From the NCBI RefSeq assembly GCF_026151205.1, contig NC_087083.1, forward strand, positions 2,866,536 through 2,930,535: a stretch of 64,000 nt of DNA. Direction: 5' to 3'. The notes below the pieces were generated by a model. That model saw only the letters and a program-made list of their open reading frames with translations. It had not been told where the DNA came from and searched no databases. The position numbers and the translations under genes were made by a program. Below are positions 9,333-20,615 of the stretch, one piece after another (positions within the stretch are counted from its first letter, which is position 1; each line of letters starts with the position of its first letter). This DNA is from Bolinopsis microptera. Its lineage: Eukaryota; Ctenophora; Tentaculata; Lobata; Bolinopsidae.

Positions 9333-10631
9333 TTAAAGTTTAAAGGTGCTGAAATTCGTCTTATGAAGGCCGGGGGCTGAAATTCGTCTCATGAAATTCG
9401 GCTTTTTAAGTTTTTGTCTCCTATAACCCACGACCTCCTGGTCATTCGGAAAATTACCTTCCTCAGAAGCAGCCCCCGTATTGGGTTTAGTTTTGCAGTC
9501 TGCTGCTCTCTTTCCGTTCTGTAGTGCAATGACAGCCGTCAATTTAGATCCTCTGACCATCCTATGCATTTTTAGCATTAACGGACTACCCTCCTTCTCC
9601 GTTCTGTTTTCTGTAAGTGTTTCTTCAAAGTTTATAACTTTCTGGCAAAGAGCCAATGATGTTAACCACCGTCGTAACCTACTAATGCGGCAGAAGTACA
9701 GGACTGGATTGACTGAAGCGTTCAGGGAGACCAACACAACTTTAGAGATAGGCCACATGTGAGCTGCTACAACGGGGAACTTTACTAAAATCTGGTCCCC
9801 AGCTTTGGTGTCATCATAGATCAGTATAGAAAGAATTATGAAGAAAGGTAGGTTGAGTGTCAAAAATATTGCCGTTGCTATGGTCATAGTCACGGAAGCC
9901 TTGTGTATCTTTATATCGGACGATGTTGCTTTTGGTAAAGTTTGAAGCCGTCCCAATGCAATCAAAAAGCTTATGAAAATGATCAAAGAGGGCACAATCA
10001 CTTCCAAGTTGTGTTTCCAATTTTGAATTTTCATATATGAATACTGAACGGGTGTCAAATCGTCACCTTTCATGGTATATCCCTTTATTGGGTACCCATA
10101 ATCAAACACGTAAAAGAACGCCTGATCGAACCGCTTAACTGACATACCAATGATGAGATCAGATAGTAGAAGTAAAGAATAGGGTACCAATGTCATCAAA
10201 ACAGCTCGTTCGTGGATCACAATAAAAGGTCGCACTATGGCCAGAGTCCTTGTCACACTCAACAGAACAATCAAATAAATCGACATACGCTGCAGGTACT
10301 CGAACACGGCGATCCATACTCCGCACAAGATCCTAGAGTTGAAGAGCAATGGTTCTCGCTGTGCCCACAAACTGAGCATTACGGGGCTCTGTGCAATTGT
10401 TGTGCAGAGATCTAGTGAGGAGATTATTGTGTAGAACTTCTCACAGAGAGTCTTCTTTTTTATTTTAGAGAAGTAGATGAGGGCGAAGATATTGGCAAGG
10501 CTTCCGAAAATTAAACAGAAGCTTAGGATGGATCCACAGATTTTGTCGACTAAGTCCGTATCATCTGGTCCGACGTTATAGTAAAAGTAAACGTGGCTAG
10601 GATATTTTGCATCTGTAGAGTTATTCCCCAT
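9333..10631 (-). CDS. Class A (rhodopsin-like) orphan GPCR, paralogue 2
   Basis: A 432-aa single-exon receptor with an ATG start. Its seven-TM plan matches the neighbour at 1647-2957: LANIFALIYF in TM1, LDLCTTIAQSP in TM2, CGVW opening TM3, SVTRTLAIVRPF at the TM3 end (TRT replacing DRY), LNLPF in TM6 without the Trp of CWxP, and SVNPVLYFCR (NPxxY) in TM7. The N-terminus has overlapping N-glycosylation sequons at Asn3/Asn4. The tail is longer and more basic than that of paralogue 1 and has a RRIS phosphorylation-type site close to the C-terminus; the two tails do not resemble each other. The role should be a plasma-membrane receptor with unknown ligand. Same strand and similar length suggest tandem duplication followed by tail divergence. 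The last ~20 codons contain a partial duplication of CTGAAATTCGTCT, so the C-terminus may have been extended by slippage. Confidence 0.88.
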   Translation of the reverse strand: MGNNSTDAKYPSHVYFYYNVGPDDTDLVDKICGSILSFCLIFGSLANIFALIYFSKIKKKTLCEKFYTIISSLDLCTTIAQSPVMLSLWAQREPLLFNSRILCGVWIAVFEYLQRMSIYLIVLLSVTRTLAIVRPFIVIHERAVLMTLVPYSLLLLSDLIIGMSVKRFDQAFFYVFDYGYPIKGYTMKGDDLTPVQYSYMKIQNWKHNLEVIVPSLIIFISFLIALGRLQTLPKATSSDIKIHKASVTMTIATAIFLTLNLPFFIILSILIYDDTKAGDQILVKFPVVAAHMWPISKVVLVSLNASVNPVLYFCRISRLRRWLTSLALCQKVINFEETLTENRTEKEGSPLMLKMHRMVRGSKLTAVIALQNGKRAADCKTKPNTGAASEEGNFPNDQEVVGYRRQKLKKPNFMRRISAPGLHKTNFSTFKL

Positions 10632-10793
10632 ATCTAAATTATGTGTGTGTTAGAGTATTTTGTAAACACAGCAATAATGATATAATATAAACAATGTTCG
10701 GCAATAAATGTACGCAAATGAATTAACATATCATTATGATTATATTATGTTATTATTATATTGTGTAATTATATATATACATATTTATTCATA

Positions 10794-11090
10794 CATCCGT
10801 ACCATTTTACTGACACTACGGCATCAGTTTTAAGTTTAACACGACTTTCCGCAAAAACCGTAAAAGATATACAACTTAACCTTTTTCGACTGGTTCAAAT
10901 GCTTTAAAGCTTTAATGCCTAATGGCCTTCAAATCAGCATGAAAAAATAAAAATTGGCCAAGGAATAAAAATTTTAGTGCCCAAAATTTGGACCCCCAAG
11001 TGGTGTCAAAAACACGAATTAAATAGGTAACAATCATTGTAGTCTCTTGTGTCTTAACACCACTTTAGGGTTAGACGGGTTCCTGCTAGT
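10794..11090 (-). mobile_element. Family A dispersed repeat, copy 2
   Basis: Reverse-orientation copy, about 160 bp upstream of the GPCR 2 start codon. It keeps both ends: CCGTACCATTTTACTGACAC side, and GGGTTCCTGCTAGT at the right. With copy 1 it forms an inverted pair spanning most of the GPCR region. Confidence 0.75.
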
Positions 11091-11666
11091 CTATGACAAA
11101 GGCGTTTTGCCGAAACGTCGCCAACTAATTTGTTTTGAAACACTGAGTGGAGACTCTCACTTGATCGTCACCAACTATCATTAAAATATATGATCGACCC
11201 ACTCATAAGAGCAAAGAAAGATTACCAACGATAAATGACCAGAAAATACTAAAATACAACTACAGCTGGGTACAGACTTGTGAAACTTCTCGAACTTATT
11301 CGGTACAAATACAATATCACTACAGGAATAATGTACTTTAAAGTGTAGACACACCACTTCCCAAACTCACTAATGACTAATCACGCTGCAAATATCAGGT
11401 AATGACTAATAATTGTCCTACCTACAAATATTATATAGTTCAACATTAATTCGGTTAGCCTCAGTGCAGTGTCCCAGCTTTAGCTTATTAAATGCACAAT
11501 TATAGGAGAGAATTATGGCGAGGGATGTAATATACGGAGCTTTATTTGTAATTACTTTGAAGTAACTAGGATACTTTCGGGCTAGCTTGTAATTCATTGT
11601 AAATTACATTAATTACTTATTTTTAACGCATTATTCATTGTAAATTACATAAATTACTTATTTTAA
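11091..11666. other. Intergenic DNA with a hammerhead-like sequence
   Basis: Directly beside the family A end lies CTATGACAAAGGCGTTTTGCC then GAAACGTCG (11092-11122). It resembles the CTGATGA / stem II / GAAAC hammerhead core of Penelope-like and retrozyme elements, but the CTGATGA box is imperfect. Nothing else is recognisable. Confidence 0.3.
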
Positions 11667-14345
11667 CCCATTAGGGACGATAGGGTCGTTTACGACCCAC
11701 CTTTTCTAGAGGCTATAGAGGACAAACCATAATACTAAACGCAACGAATCTTTCGCACATATGCTCAAAATTTATTGGGCTACATTATTGACTTTCCAGT
11801 CGAGACCCAATTAATTACTAACAACTAAATAATTAGGCTAATTAGTCGTCATAATTGGAAAATATTTCACTTTACTTCTTGCCTTGATTGGGACATTAAA
11901 ACTTTATGTAGGCTTATTTTGTTGAGGACAAAATAGTTGCGGGCAACGATTTCCTTGAGACATATGAAAAGCCCGTGATAATCATGTTCACAAACAGAGC
12001 TAGACGCTGTTTACTAACTGCGGTCGCATACGACCCACTCGTCCGGGTCGCAAACGACCCATCACGGTTTTTCGGCTTTAACTTCTGAAACAAAGACGTT
12101 AGGATAAAATAAAAACTGTAGCATAAGTTAAAAACATATGGTCAATACTGTGTAACTCTAACCTTTTAAAAATAAAGAATTTGGGTCATTAACGACCCAC
12201 TCGGCTCACTTGCTTATTACTACATATGTCCATGTAACTTCTTGAATTCAGCCTAAAGTATGACATCATAAGTTCAAAATCGCCTCTCAGCAAGTGATAA
12301 TCATCATAAACTGCGAAAAATCGGTTAAATGGGTCATTAGCGACCCACTAGGACCACAAAATTGATTAATTAAATATAATGTTGTCAAACTTTTACAAAT
12401 ATTAGTATAAAAACATGTTATATCTTGGTCATTACTCCTGTACTTTGATTTAACTTTTAAAATCGATCAACTGGGTCAATAACGACCCACTCGGAAGTTG
12501 AACCACCTCATCAATTATTATCAGTATCATGCTGTTCCACCATCAAGAAAGACACTCGTAGGTCTTAATTCCACGCAAACCACGGGTGGCTGACTACTAG
12601 CCCTTCTGAGATCCAGCGCCAACTGAAGGGCCGTCATCACTCATCAAAGAGCTGCGAGAATAACACTACTGCATATGCCTGGAGTTGCGTCCTGACTATA
12701 ATACTATGGTGCGTGGAAATCTGTACCGAAAGGACCGTGGCCGTGCCGCAAAAGAAAAGGAATCGGCCCTCGTTCCTAACTTGCTAGGTAATAGCCATGC
12801 TGTTGTTGTTGCTTATTAGATTCTGTTACCTTTTTCGTCAATTTCGAATCTTGGTAAACGACCTGCTACAACCCACCGCTTGAGACCCAGGGTCCCACGG
12901 TGATCAGATCATGTCACTCAAGAAAAATCCCCTGAACGAAGTATACGAGATATCATGTAACCTTGGGTAATACTGAAAGACGAGTGGTCAAATTGCATAT
13001 TCTAATCCAACATGCCAATATGTTTTTTTCATTCCTAGAAAGTACGAGAATAACTAAACAACTGCTGCATTCAGATGGCTACATCTACAGCTCTGTGAAG
13101 AAGGACAAGGAAAAAGCCCCCCCCCCCCCCCCCCCCCATTTGGCTGGCGGTGCTGCAACCTGCAATCTCTCAGACAACTACCTCGTTTTGGGTAACAAAC
13201 CCCGCAACAACGAGGCAGCTTTCAAAACGAAAACAAGTATTACGTAATCGGCCGAGAGGGAGGGGAGTTTCCAAATGATTAAGCTTGTGTAATTTTGACA
13301 TAATAGCTATGTGGTGGGGGGGGGGGGGGGGGGGGGCGTAAAAATTGTCCAATAAGTGATTACGTAATATATGAACGGCCCCTAAGAAATAAAGAAAGGG
13401 AGCTGCGAAGAGAGTAGATGCAGCCATCTGAAATCTGAATCCAGCAGTTGTATAGTTCTTCTTGGACGTTCTAGGAATCGGGAAAAGATAGGCATGTTGT
13501 TTGCTGTCTCACGACATTACGGTCGTGTACTAACAGCTGATAAACTCACCTACCTATCAATCCAATTCTGCCCATTATTCGTCAGTCATTGGGTGACGTG
13601 ATCTGCAGATTACCGTGAGACTCCAGATCTCAGAAGGGCTAGTAGTCAGCCACCCGTGGTTTGCGTGGAATTAAGACCTACGAGTGTCTTTCTTGATGGT
13701 AGAACAACATGATACTGATAATTAATGTCGTGGTTCAACTTCCGAGTGGGTCGTTATTGACCCAGTTGATCGATTTTAAAATTTAAATCAACGTACAGGA
13801 GTAATGACCAAGATATAACATGTTTTTATACTAATATTTGTAAAAGTTTGACAACATTATATTTAGTTAATCAATTTTGTGGTCTTAGTGGGTCGCTAAT
13901 GACCCATTTAACCGATTTTTCGCAGTTTATGATGATTATCACTTGCTGAGAGGCGATTTTGAACTTATGATGTCATGCTTTAGGCTGAATTCAAGAAGTT
14001 ACATGGACATATGTAGTAATAAGCAAGTGAGCCGAGTGGGTCGTTAATGACCCAAATTCTTTATTTTTAAAAAGTTAGAGTCACACAGTATTGACCATAT
14101 GTTTTTAACTTATGCTTTTTATTTTATTTTATCCTAACGTCTTTGTTTCAGAAGTTAAAGCCGAAAAACCGTGATGGGTCGTTAGCGACCCGGACGAGTG
14201 GGTCGTATGCGACCATAGCTGTATCTTTTAAAGTAAACGAGATACAGATTAGCTTTTTTGGATATCTCATTTTTGCTGTAAAGTGATCTAGTGTGTTAAA
14301 CGGCATCAAAATCGGCAAACTTTAAAACTCGTCGTCCCTAATGGG
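11667..14345. mobile_element. 2.7-kb piggyBac-like foldback element
   Basis: The ends CCCATTAGGGACGA (left) and TCGTCCCTAATGGG (right) are inverted repeats, each flanked by TTAA: 11663-11666 and 14346-14349. That is the target duplication of the piggyBac superfamily. Inside are ~600-bp inverted arms (about 12022-12614 and 13626-14214) plus a second inner inverted pair (about 13008-13115 and 13395-13500) that ends in a poly-C (13117-13137) and a poly-G (13316-13336). The arms carry regularly spaced GGGTCRNNNNYGACCC palindromes. There is no transposase ORF, so it is non-autonomous; the open frames at 12963-13247 and 13170-13427 are chance frames in the loop. Confidence 0.85.
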
Positions 14346-14349
14346 TTAA

Positions 14350-16343
14350 CTGTTGCAAGTAAAAAGTATCCTATCGAAGATATTTCAAGATTAATTCCAT
14401 GGTTATTTCCTGATTCCACGAATAAGGCCTAAATACCACAGACCTAGCGCTGGGAAAGAAACCAAGGCCCCATATAATGACATTGATCATGTAAAGAAAG
14501 TAGTACTTATATATTATATATTATACTCCGCGACACCCTGCTAATAAAGTATTTTTGTACTTATCTATACGACCATATGATTATAACATACGGCTGTGTC
14601 ATTAAGTCTTTTAGAAATGCATCATACATCATAGTTCATACATAAAAGATGGTATTTGCGTGCCTAATGTCCGTTTACGGGGTCTGGTATGCTATGACTC
14701 TGTAATCTGTACACACAATTAAGACACGCTCTATACTTATATACTCTTTATTTTACCATAACAATAGAGTTACTACTGACTATGTCCCACATCCACAAGG
14801 TATTCTTAAATTTGATCCTTCGAACAGCTGTTGAGTAATGAAACGCAAACATAATCTTAGCAAACTGAATATATTTCTTTTATCTTCAGCATTTAATCAG
14901 TCACATAATCTCAAATTATTTGTTATATAGTAGTGTTGAAAGTATTAAAACTCCACAAGGTATTGGGTGAAACAGCACAAAGTTTGGTGGTTTCCTAACA
15001 AAGCAATCAGAGCAAAGGAAGGTTTACAAAAAATAGTTTTATATCATAATGAAATATTGTCAGATCAGCATTGCTAAAACATTAAAGTCTGAAATCCAAG
15101 TATAAAATCCGTTTTTATTAAAGTGTTTAAACCAAAAGAAAATCATGGAGGGAATGTATGTACATACTATGTGATCAATAATATTAACATATAATATAAT
15201 AAATAATAAGGACTTTTATAAGTTATGAAAAGAAAAAGCTGTTAAGTTGAATGAAATGGTATTCAGATCACCCCAATTACCACGCCAATAAAACCTTATT
15301 TGAGCTGCTACTCGGTCATTATCATTAGTTTAAAAAGATATAACATAGATACAAAGAGTATGTTCAAAGCAGTCATTTTAAAAGCTATCGAATAATACCA
15401 GACATAAAATTACAACAATGTTCCTTTCAATGAAATAAACGAAAGTATGGAGTTCCGTTTCACTAATAAACTGAACGAATTAGTTAAACAAATTAAGCAA
15501 TGATAAATCAAGTCCGTGTGTCAATATGGGGGTTACTGCAGCAAAGTGGTATTTAATCATCTTACAATAAAATTACAATGACACATGATCATACTATTTA
15601 TTAACCTAGCTGTGCCTGATTAACGATTATGCACAGTTATAATCTATAAGAGATAAACAAGATTATGCCAATTATGCCTATTACTTTCAACTTTCGAGAT
15701 TATGTTTGCAAACCAGTTAATGTTAGTCGACTCGAATCATTTTACGTATGAACGAAACATCACAACATCTTTCGGTGAAAAATCAAAAATGGGAAGCTTA
15801 AAAAGTCAAAGCTGAGACAGTAAAAATTATATTGCGATTAAATTCAAACTAAGATTTCAACGCTTGGCTCTTGGAAATACGTAAACAAATGCCTAGCAAC
15901 AGTTCAACTCGATAAAAATTGCGATAATCAACTACACTGTCGTTTCAAAAGAAAAATAATTAGTTCTTAAGTGACATAGTGACTGACTCGGACTTTCATT
16001 TCTAATAAAGAGCAGGCCCTCTAAAGAATAAAATCACAATTGAATTAAAACTAACGCACCAGTTCACAACACACCACTCGGAACTGTCTACTAAACTTAA
16101 AGTCTTGTCTTGTGACAAATCATCACCTACAACTTTTCAGACTGACTTTGGTGGAAACTGGCATATTAATGCTTTTCATACAAGTTACCACAAAGTCTTC
16201 ATGTTATGTAGCCTGGGTTTGGACAGGATATTACCCGCTTAAAATATTTCCATCACGACACATAATACTCAATAAATGCGATAAATTTGTAGTGTTGTAA
16301 TTAGTTTAAAACTTATAAGTTTGTGAAGATTAAGACATGTTAT
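14350..16343. other. AT-rich intergenic DNA
   Basis: About 2 kb in which I can support no gene, RNA or repeat. Base composition is AT-rich and stops are frequent in all frames. Confidence 0.45.
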
Positions 16344-16564
16344 CAGAGCTGAGTTAACAGAGCTGAGTTAACAGAGCTGAGTTAACAGAGCTGAGTCAAC
16401 AGAGCTGAGTTAACAGAGCTGAGTTAACAGAGCTGAGTTAACAGAGCTGAGTTAACAGAGCTGAGTTAACAGAGCTGAGTTAACAGAGCTGAGTTAACAG
16501 AGCTGAGTTAACAGAGCTGAGTTAACAGAGCTGAGTTAACAGAGCTGAGTTAACAGAGCTGAGT
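16344..16564. repeat. 14-bp minisatellite CAGAGCTGAGTTAA
   Basis: About 16 almost identical units; two carry GTCA in place of GTTA. The unit contains GTTAAC. Flanks are unrelated. Confidence 0.96.
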
Positions 16565-17475
16565 CATCAACACATGTCATCAATTGCACAAAAAAACTGG
16601 AACAGGTTTAGCAACTTAGCCATTTGTAATTATTACACTAATTTATAGACAAAGGAACCAGACATGCTTTCTATAATTTTTATATACTGAAGTTTTTGAG
16701 CAGACATAAAATTTTAAATGTTTAAAACCATAAAAAGTTTTTGCTTTACTACAGGGAGGGATACAGCTCCAATGCTTTGTTACACTTTTTAAATGGACAG
16801 TTTTTCACGTGAATTTTGAAAAACTATCCATGTCAGCTAGATACATTGCAATTTGCTTGCGGTTAAAAATTTAAACCACGATCCTATGCAATTAGTAAAA
16901 CTTATCATTATCTGAACAATTCGTTTGACACCCTCGTGGTCAAATACGTAGAATAGCTTACATGAAAATAGTGAAATAGTGAAATAGTGAAATACAGCTA
17001 AGAAAATGGAACTAAAATGCTCTAGAACAGAATGTTGAAGGAGCCTAATAATTTACAGTGTAGTGGAGGTGGAATGAACTTGAGAAATGAATTATTAATA
17101 TCTTGCAGGGACAAAAGGAAATCGCGGCGCATGTGCGGGATCGCGATTTTTCCCATTATTTGCGACAAATTTTATATGTCGTCTGTTAATTGGCTTGTCG
17201 CGTTTTCGCGATTTTTGGCCAAAATAATCACGATTTTCTTTTGTCCCTGATCTCACGTCTTTTATTCAGTTCTGTTAATTATCAGTTTATGGAGCAACAA
17301 TCCTTATTTCTAATCCATCCTCCTAGCAGCAAGAATATGTATAATTAATCAATAATCATCATTATGCACTGAATTATAGTTTTATTTAGTATTTAATTTA
17401 AGTTAAATAATGATATCTATGTATCTTGTATAGATGTCATAATAAACAGTTTTGTTATGCGTTTATTAAACGTGT
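16565..17475. other. Intergenic DNA
   Basis: I see no supported gene. A small CG-richer patch near 17110-17230 (ATCGCGATTTT, GTCGCGTTTTCGCG) may be a decayed inverted-repeat element. Confidence 0.35.
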
Positions 17476-17728
17476 GTGTGCTAAAGAAAATATGTACTAA
17501 AGAAATGTGCTAAAGAAGTGTGCTAAATAAATGTGTTAAAGAAATGTGCTAAAGAAATGTGCTAAAGAAATGTGCTAAAGAAATGTGCTAAAGAAATGTG
17601 CTAAAGAAATGTGCTAAAGAAATGTGCTAAAGAAATGTGCTAAAGAAATGTGCTAAAGAAATGTGCTAAAGAAATGTGCTAAAGAAATGTGCTAAAGAAA
17701 TGTGCTAAAGAAAGGTGCTAAAGAAATG
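17476..17728. repeat. 13-bp minisatellite GTGCTAAAGAAAT
   Basis: About 19 units. Variants (GTACTAAAG, GTGTTAAAG, GTGCTAAATAA) concentrate at the left edge, and the right half is homogeneous. Confidence 0.96.
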
Positions 17729-18111
17729 TTGAGAACGATTCTCCGCACTTAGCTACTTAGCTACAGCCAACAATTGATCCTGGACCAAGCTAATGACTGA
17801 AAACATAACTATTCAATATTCATTACAATACACTCAAATACATACTCTGAACTTTATAATTAATACAACAGGTCGGTAATTACGGTAAAAGCCTTAAAGT
17901 AATAGGAGGTGCTAGCAATCTTAAGGTAATGAGTGATCTAGTTAATTTGCAGTACTGATATAGCTCCAGGTATTACTGGGCTACTCCAACTCATTGTGTA
18001 ATGAACTTGATGTACTGATGTGACCACTTGTTTGATTGGGAGATACTCAGCATCTTTCTCATTACTGAAAGAAGAGACTGAAGAACAGAATGCACAAAAA
18101 TAGTTTAATGA
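17729..18111. other. Intergenic DNA upstream of the candidate exon
   Basis: I see nothing supportable here. The minus-strand frame 17938-18129 is not recognised. Confidence 0.35.
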
Positions 18112-18318
18112 GGTTCGGGCAACATCCAAGCAGCCCGAGAAAATCTCGAAGTGGAATATGGTTATGGTTTGAGAGCCATGGTTAAGCTGTTAGGGCTAGG
18201 GTTCACGAGGAATCAAGCTAGTCAAGCTGCTGTTCGTGAAATGGTTACTCAAAAAGTATACAAAGAAGCAATGCCTGAGGAGAGAAATAATTTCTTGGCA
18301 TTAAGTTTTGCGCTATAA
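18112..18318 (+). CDS. Candidate terminal exon of an unidentified gene
   Basis: An open frame of 68 codons ends in TAA at 18316-18318 and has no ATG near its 5' edge. Its predicted peptide is compositionally protein-like (balanced Ala, Glu, Val and Arg, no low complexity), unlike the random frames nearby. The middle, LRAMVKLLGLGFTRNQASQA, is reminiscent of a UBA-type three-helix segment (LxxMGFxRxQAxxAL), but this is only a resemblance. I read it as a possible last coding exon or a pseudogene fragment. Upstream exons were not found in the window, and no clear polypyrimidine tract precedes it. A strong hairpin lies ~50 nt after the stop. Confidence 0.3.
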   Translation, partial: GSGNIQAARENLEVEYGYGLRAMVKLLGLGFTRNQASQAAVREMVTQKVYKEAMPEERNNFLALSFAL

Positions 18319-18370
18319 CGTATGTGCTAAACTACAATCCAGTAATAATGTGTTCTTTTGTGGGGTCTTT

Positions 18371-18398
18371 CCCTGTGTCATTCGATAATGACACAGGG
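18371..18398. repeat. 12-bp perfect stem, 4-nt loop hairpin
   Basis: CCCTGTGTCATT, loop CGAT, then AATGACACAGGG. It lies about 50 nt 3' of the stop of the candidate exon at 18112-18318. It is too long for a histone-type 3' stem-loop; its function is unknown. Confidence 0.7.
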
Positions 18399-19589
18399 GA
18401 AGTTAGAGGAAGGTAGAATTAAGAATTAGTTTGGTTTAGTAGCTACGTTTAATTGAAAATCACTGCTTGATTGTTAGGCAATCAAAAGATAATAACGAAC
18501 AGGTGTGCTGGTAGTCCACAAGTAGCATCAATAAGGGGGATTCTCTTTGTTCACAAAGAAGTTGGAATACCGAGGAGAATACAGTCGTCATTAAGTTTAA
18601 TTCGATGTTCACATCAGTGTTTAATTTGGTCGTGACTATGATAATGTGTTTTACAAGCTTGTCGATTACAATAGAGCAATAGGAATCATGGAATGAATAA
18701 TTTAAATTATTCGTCATAAAAGTAAGCAATGTATGATAAAAACTTTGATTTACTTTGATAAACGAAATAAAATGAAAAAGAATTGGACATAAAAATCGTG
18801 AACTAGTTTTGTGTTCATTGTTAGGGTCGCTTAGATCTACTGTCATTAATTATAGCAATAGTGTTTTACACATTCAACACAATTAACCAAGGAATGCGAT
18901 TAGTCGATTCAAATATATTTGTTTAGAAACCGAACAAATCTACTCCGTGAATCTTATCAAGGAGACAAAGCGTTCTTTTATAAAAGAAATTGTCGTTTTG
19001 TCATGGTTACGTAAGATTACGGCGAACAATTGAGCTACTTAAAATTATAAATTTACGTAAAGTCCATTGCAACAGACGTGAATACTGGACCTCCGTAATT
19101 GCTTGCAAATCTCTTTGTAATCAAAAGTTGCGTCTGTAGGAATAACTATAGAATAAATAAAGAAAGTTTAGAGGAAGGGAGTAAGCATACGTTTACCAAA
19201 TCACAACATAAAATTGAATATATTATATATAACTTCCGTAACAGAAATATAATTACTAAATTCAGGTATGGAATACTTCAGTTACCGATTTTGGAGATCA
19301 TGGTCGCTGTCTTTACAATGACGTAGTAGTGATGCAGAATTATGACATCACCATGCAAACTTGCCACAACTAACTGACGAAATAATAAAACATGATTATA
19401 ATGCAAATTGATGTCGTCGGAAAACTTCAAACTCATCAAACAAAGTCATCTTGTACGGTTATTGCAGCAATATTAGTCGTGCGAGCAAAGAATTGCAGCA
19501 AAACAAAATATATCGCCTTATAACCTTATATTTTGATATCTGTTGCCATCAACAGATATTACGACATCAACTTGAACCGTGAGAGATAC
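18399..19589. other. Intergenic AT-rich DNA
   Basis: The 128-codon minus-strand frame at 18460-18846 is the longest here. It lacks any domain or bias that would support it, so I do not call it. Confidence 0.35.
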
Positions 19590-19780
19590 TTTTGAAATCC
19601 TTTTGGCTGGGTCGAATGCTTTAATGGCCTTTTGACCCTTATGAAGAAATATAAAAATTGGACAAGGAATAAATAATGAAGCTCACAAAAAGTTGACCCC
19701 CAGGTGATATCAATATCACAAAATAAACAAACATCGTTGTCTTTTGACACCACTTTAGAGTTAGACGGGCTCCTGCTAGT
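19590..19780 (-). mobile_element. Family A dispersed repeat, decayed copy 3
   Basis: Retains AATGGCCTTTTGACCC, GGACAAGGAATAAA and the conserved right end TTAGACGGGCTCCTGCTAGT. The TGCCGTGGT.. end is missing. Confidence 0.65.
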
Positions 19781-20096
19781 AATTATAATGCAAGGAACAA
19801 AGACGCAGGAATAAAATAAGAAGATTCATAACTTTGACGAAGAGATTCTCGCCTTTGTCGCGGTAAATTATAATTATGGAGATATCAAGGAATGTGGTAT
19901 GTAGATGTTAAACCACAAATTTCATAGCCACCATTATAATATTGGTCAGTATGTTTTATTGAATTATCAAGAGTGAATAAAATATTTTGCAACTACGCAT
20001 AATATTTAATTTTTAAAGAGACTGCGGAACTATTCAACCGGTTAAAACGTTTTAGTGTTGTTCATCATTACATTGGAAAATATTGCTATCAGTTAA

Positions 20097-20103
20097 TCCA
20101 TTA

Positions 20104-20109
<6 letters not shown>
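20097..20109. repeat. Candidate LINE target-site duplication, 3' side
   Basis: TCCATTAAAACTT lies immediately before the poly-T (the poly-A tail of the minus-strand LINE). It is repeated at 26864-26876, where the 5' end of the element is expected. The last two T bases overlap the tail. Confidence 0.55.
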
Positions 20110-20155
<46 letters not shown>

Positions 20156-20615
20156 ATATGCAACCTACTAAAACCAATGGGGCCTCCCCGGGGTCATTAC
20201 TCTCGCATTTGCGGGAGTCGTCCCAAAGGTGTGAAAGTAGGTCAAGATTTGTTCACACCAAGCCCTAGCATCGCTATTTGCTGACAATCTGCCTTCACTG
20301 AAGGTATGTTTTTAGAGAGTGGAGGCCGACCGTCAGCTTGGGATGCAGGGCCAAGTGGTCAACAACGTCAAGGCCCCCTTCCACATGGGCCATGTTGGTT
20401 TTGGCAGATACTGTGGTAATAAGATATGAAGTGAATGAGTGAAATGAAGTGATTGAAAAGGGTGTAAAAGAGGAAGAGCTTGTAAGGTAGTTTAGGAATG
20501 GAAGGAAGCAGGGCATGTACTACAAAAAACAGTTAGTAGTACTGTAAGATAGTAACAATAACCATTGATAATAAAATAACAAAGACAGCAATATAAATGG
20601 GGTGGACAAATTGCC

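Noticed and set aside
12963-13427. Two frames around poly-C and poly-G in the foldback loop
   Set aside because: They are inverted images of each other, run through homopolymers, and have no transposase motifs.
18371-18398. Bacterial-type terminator or histone 3' stem-loop
   Set aside because: The context is eukaryotic, there is no U-tract, and the stem is twice the histone length.
18460-18846. 128-codon minus-strand frame
   Set aside because: AT-rich and hydrophobic with no motif; chance frames of this size are expected.
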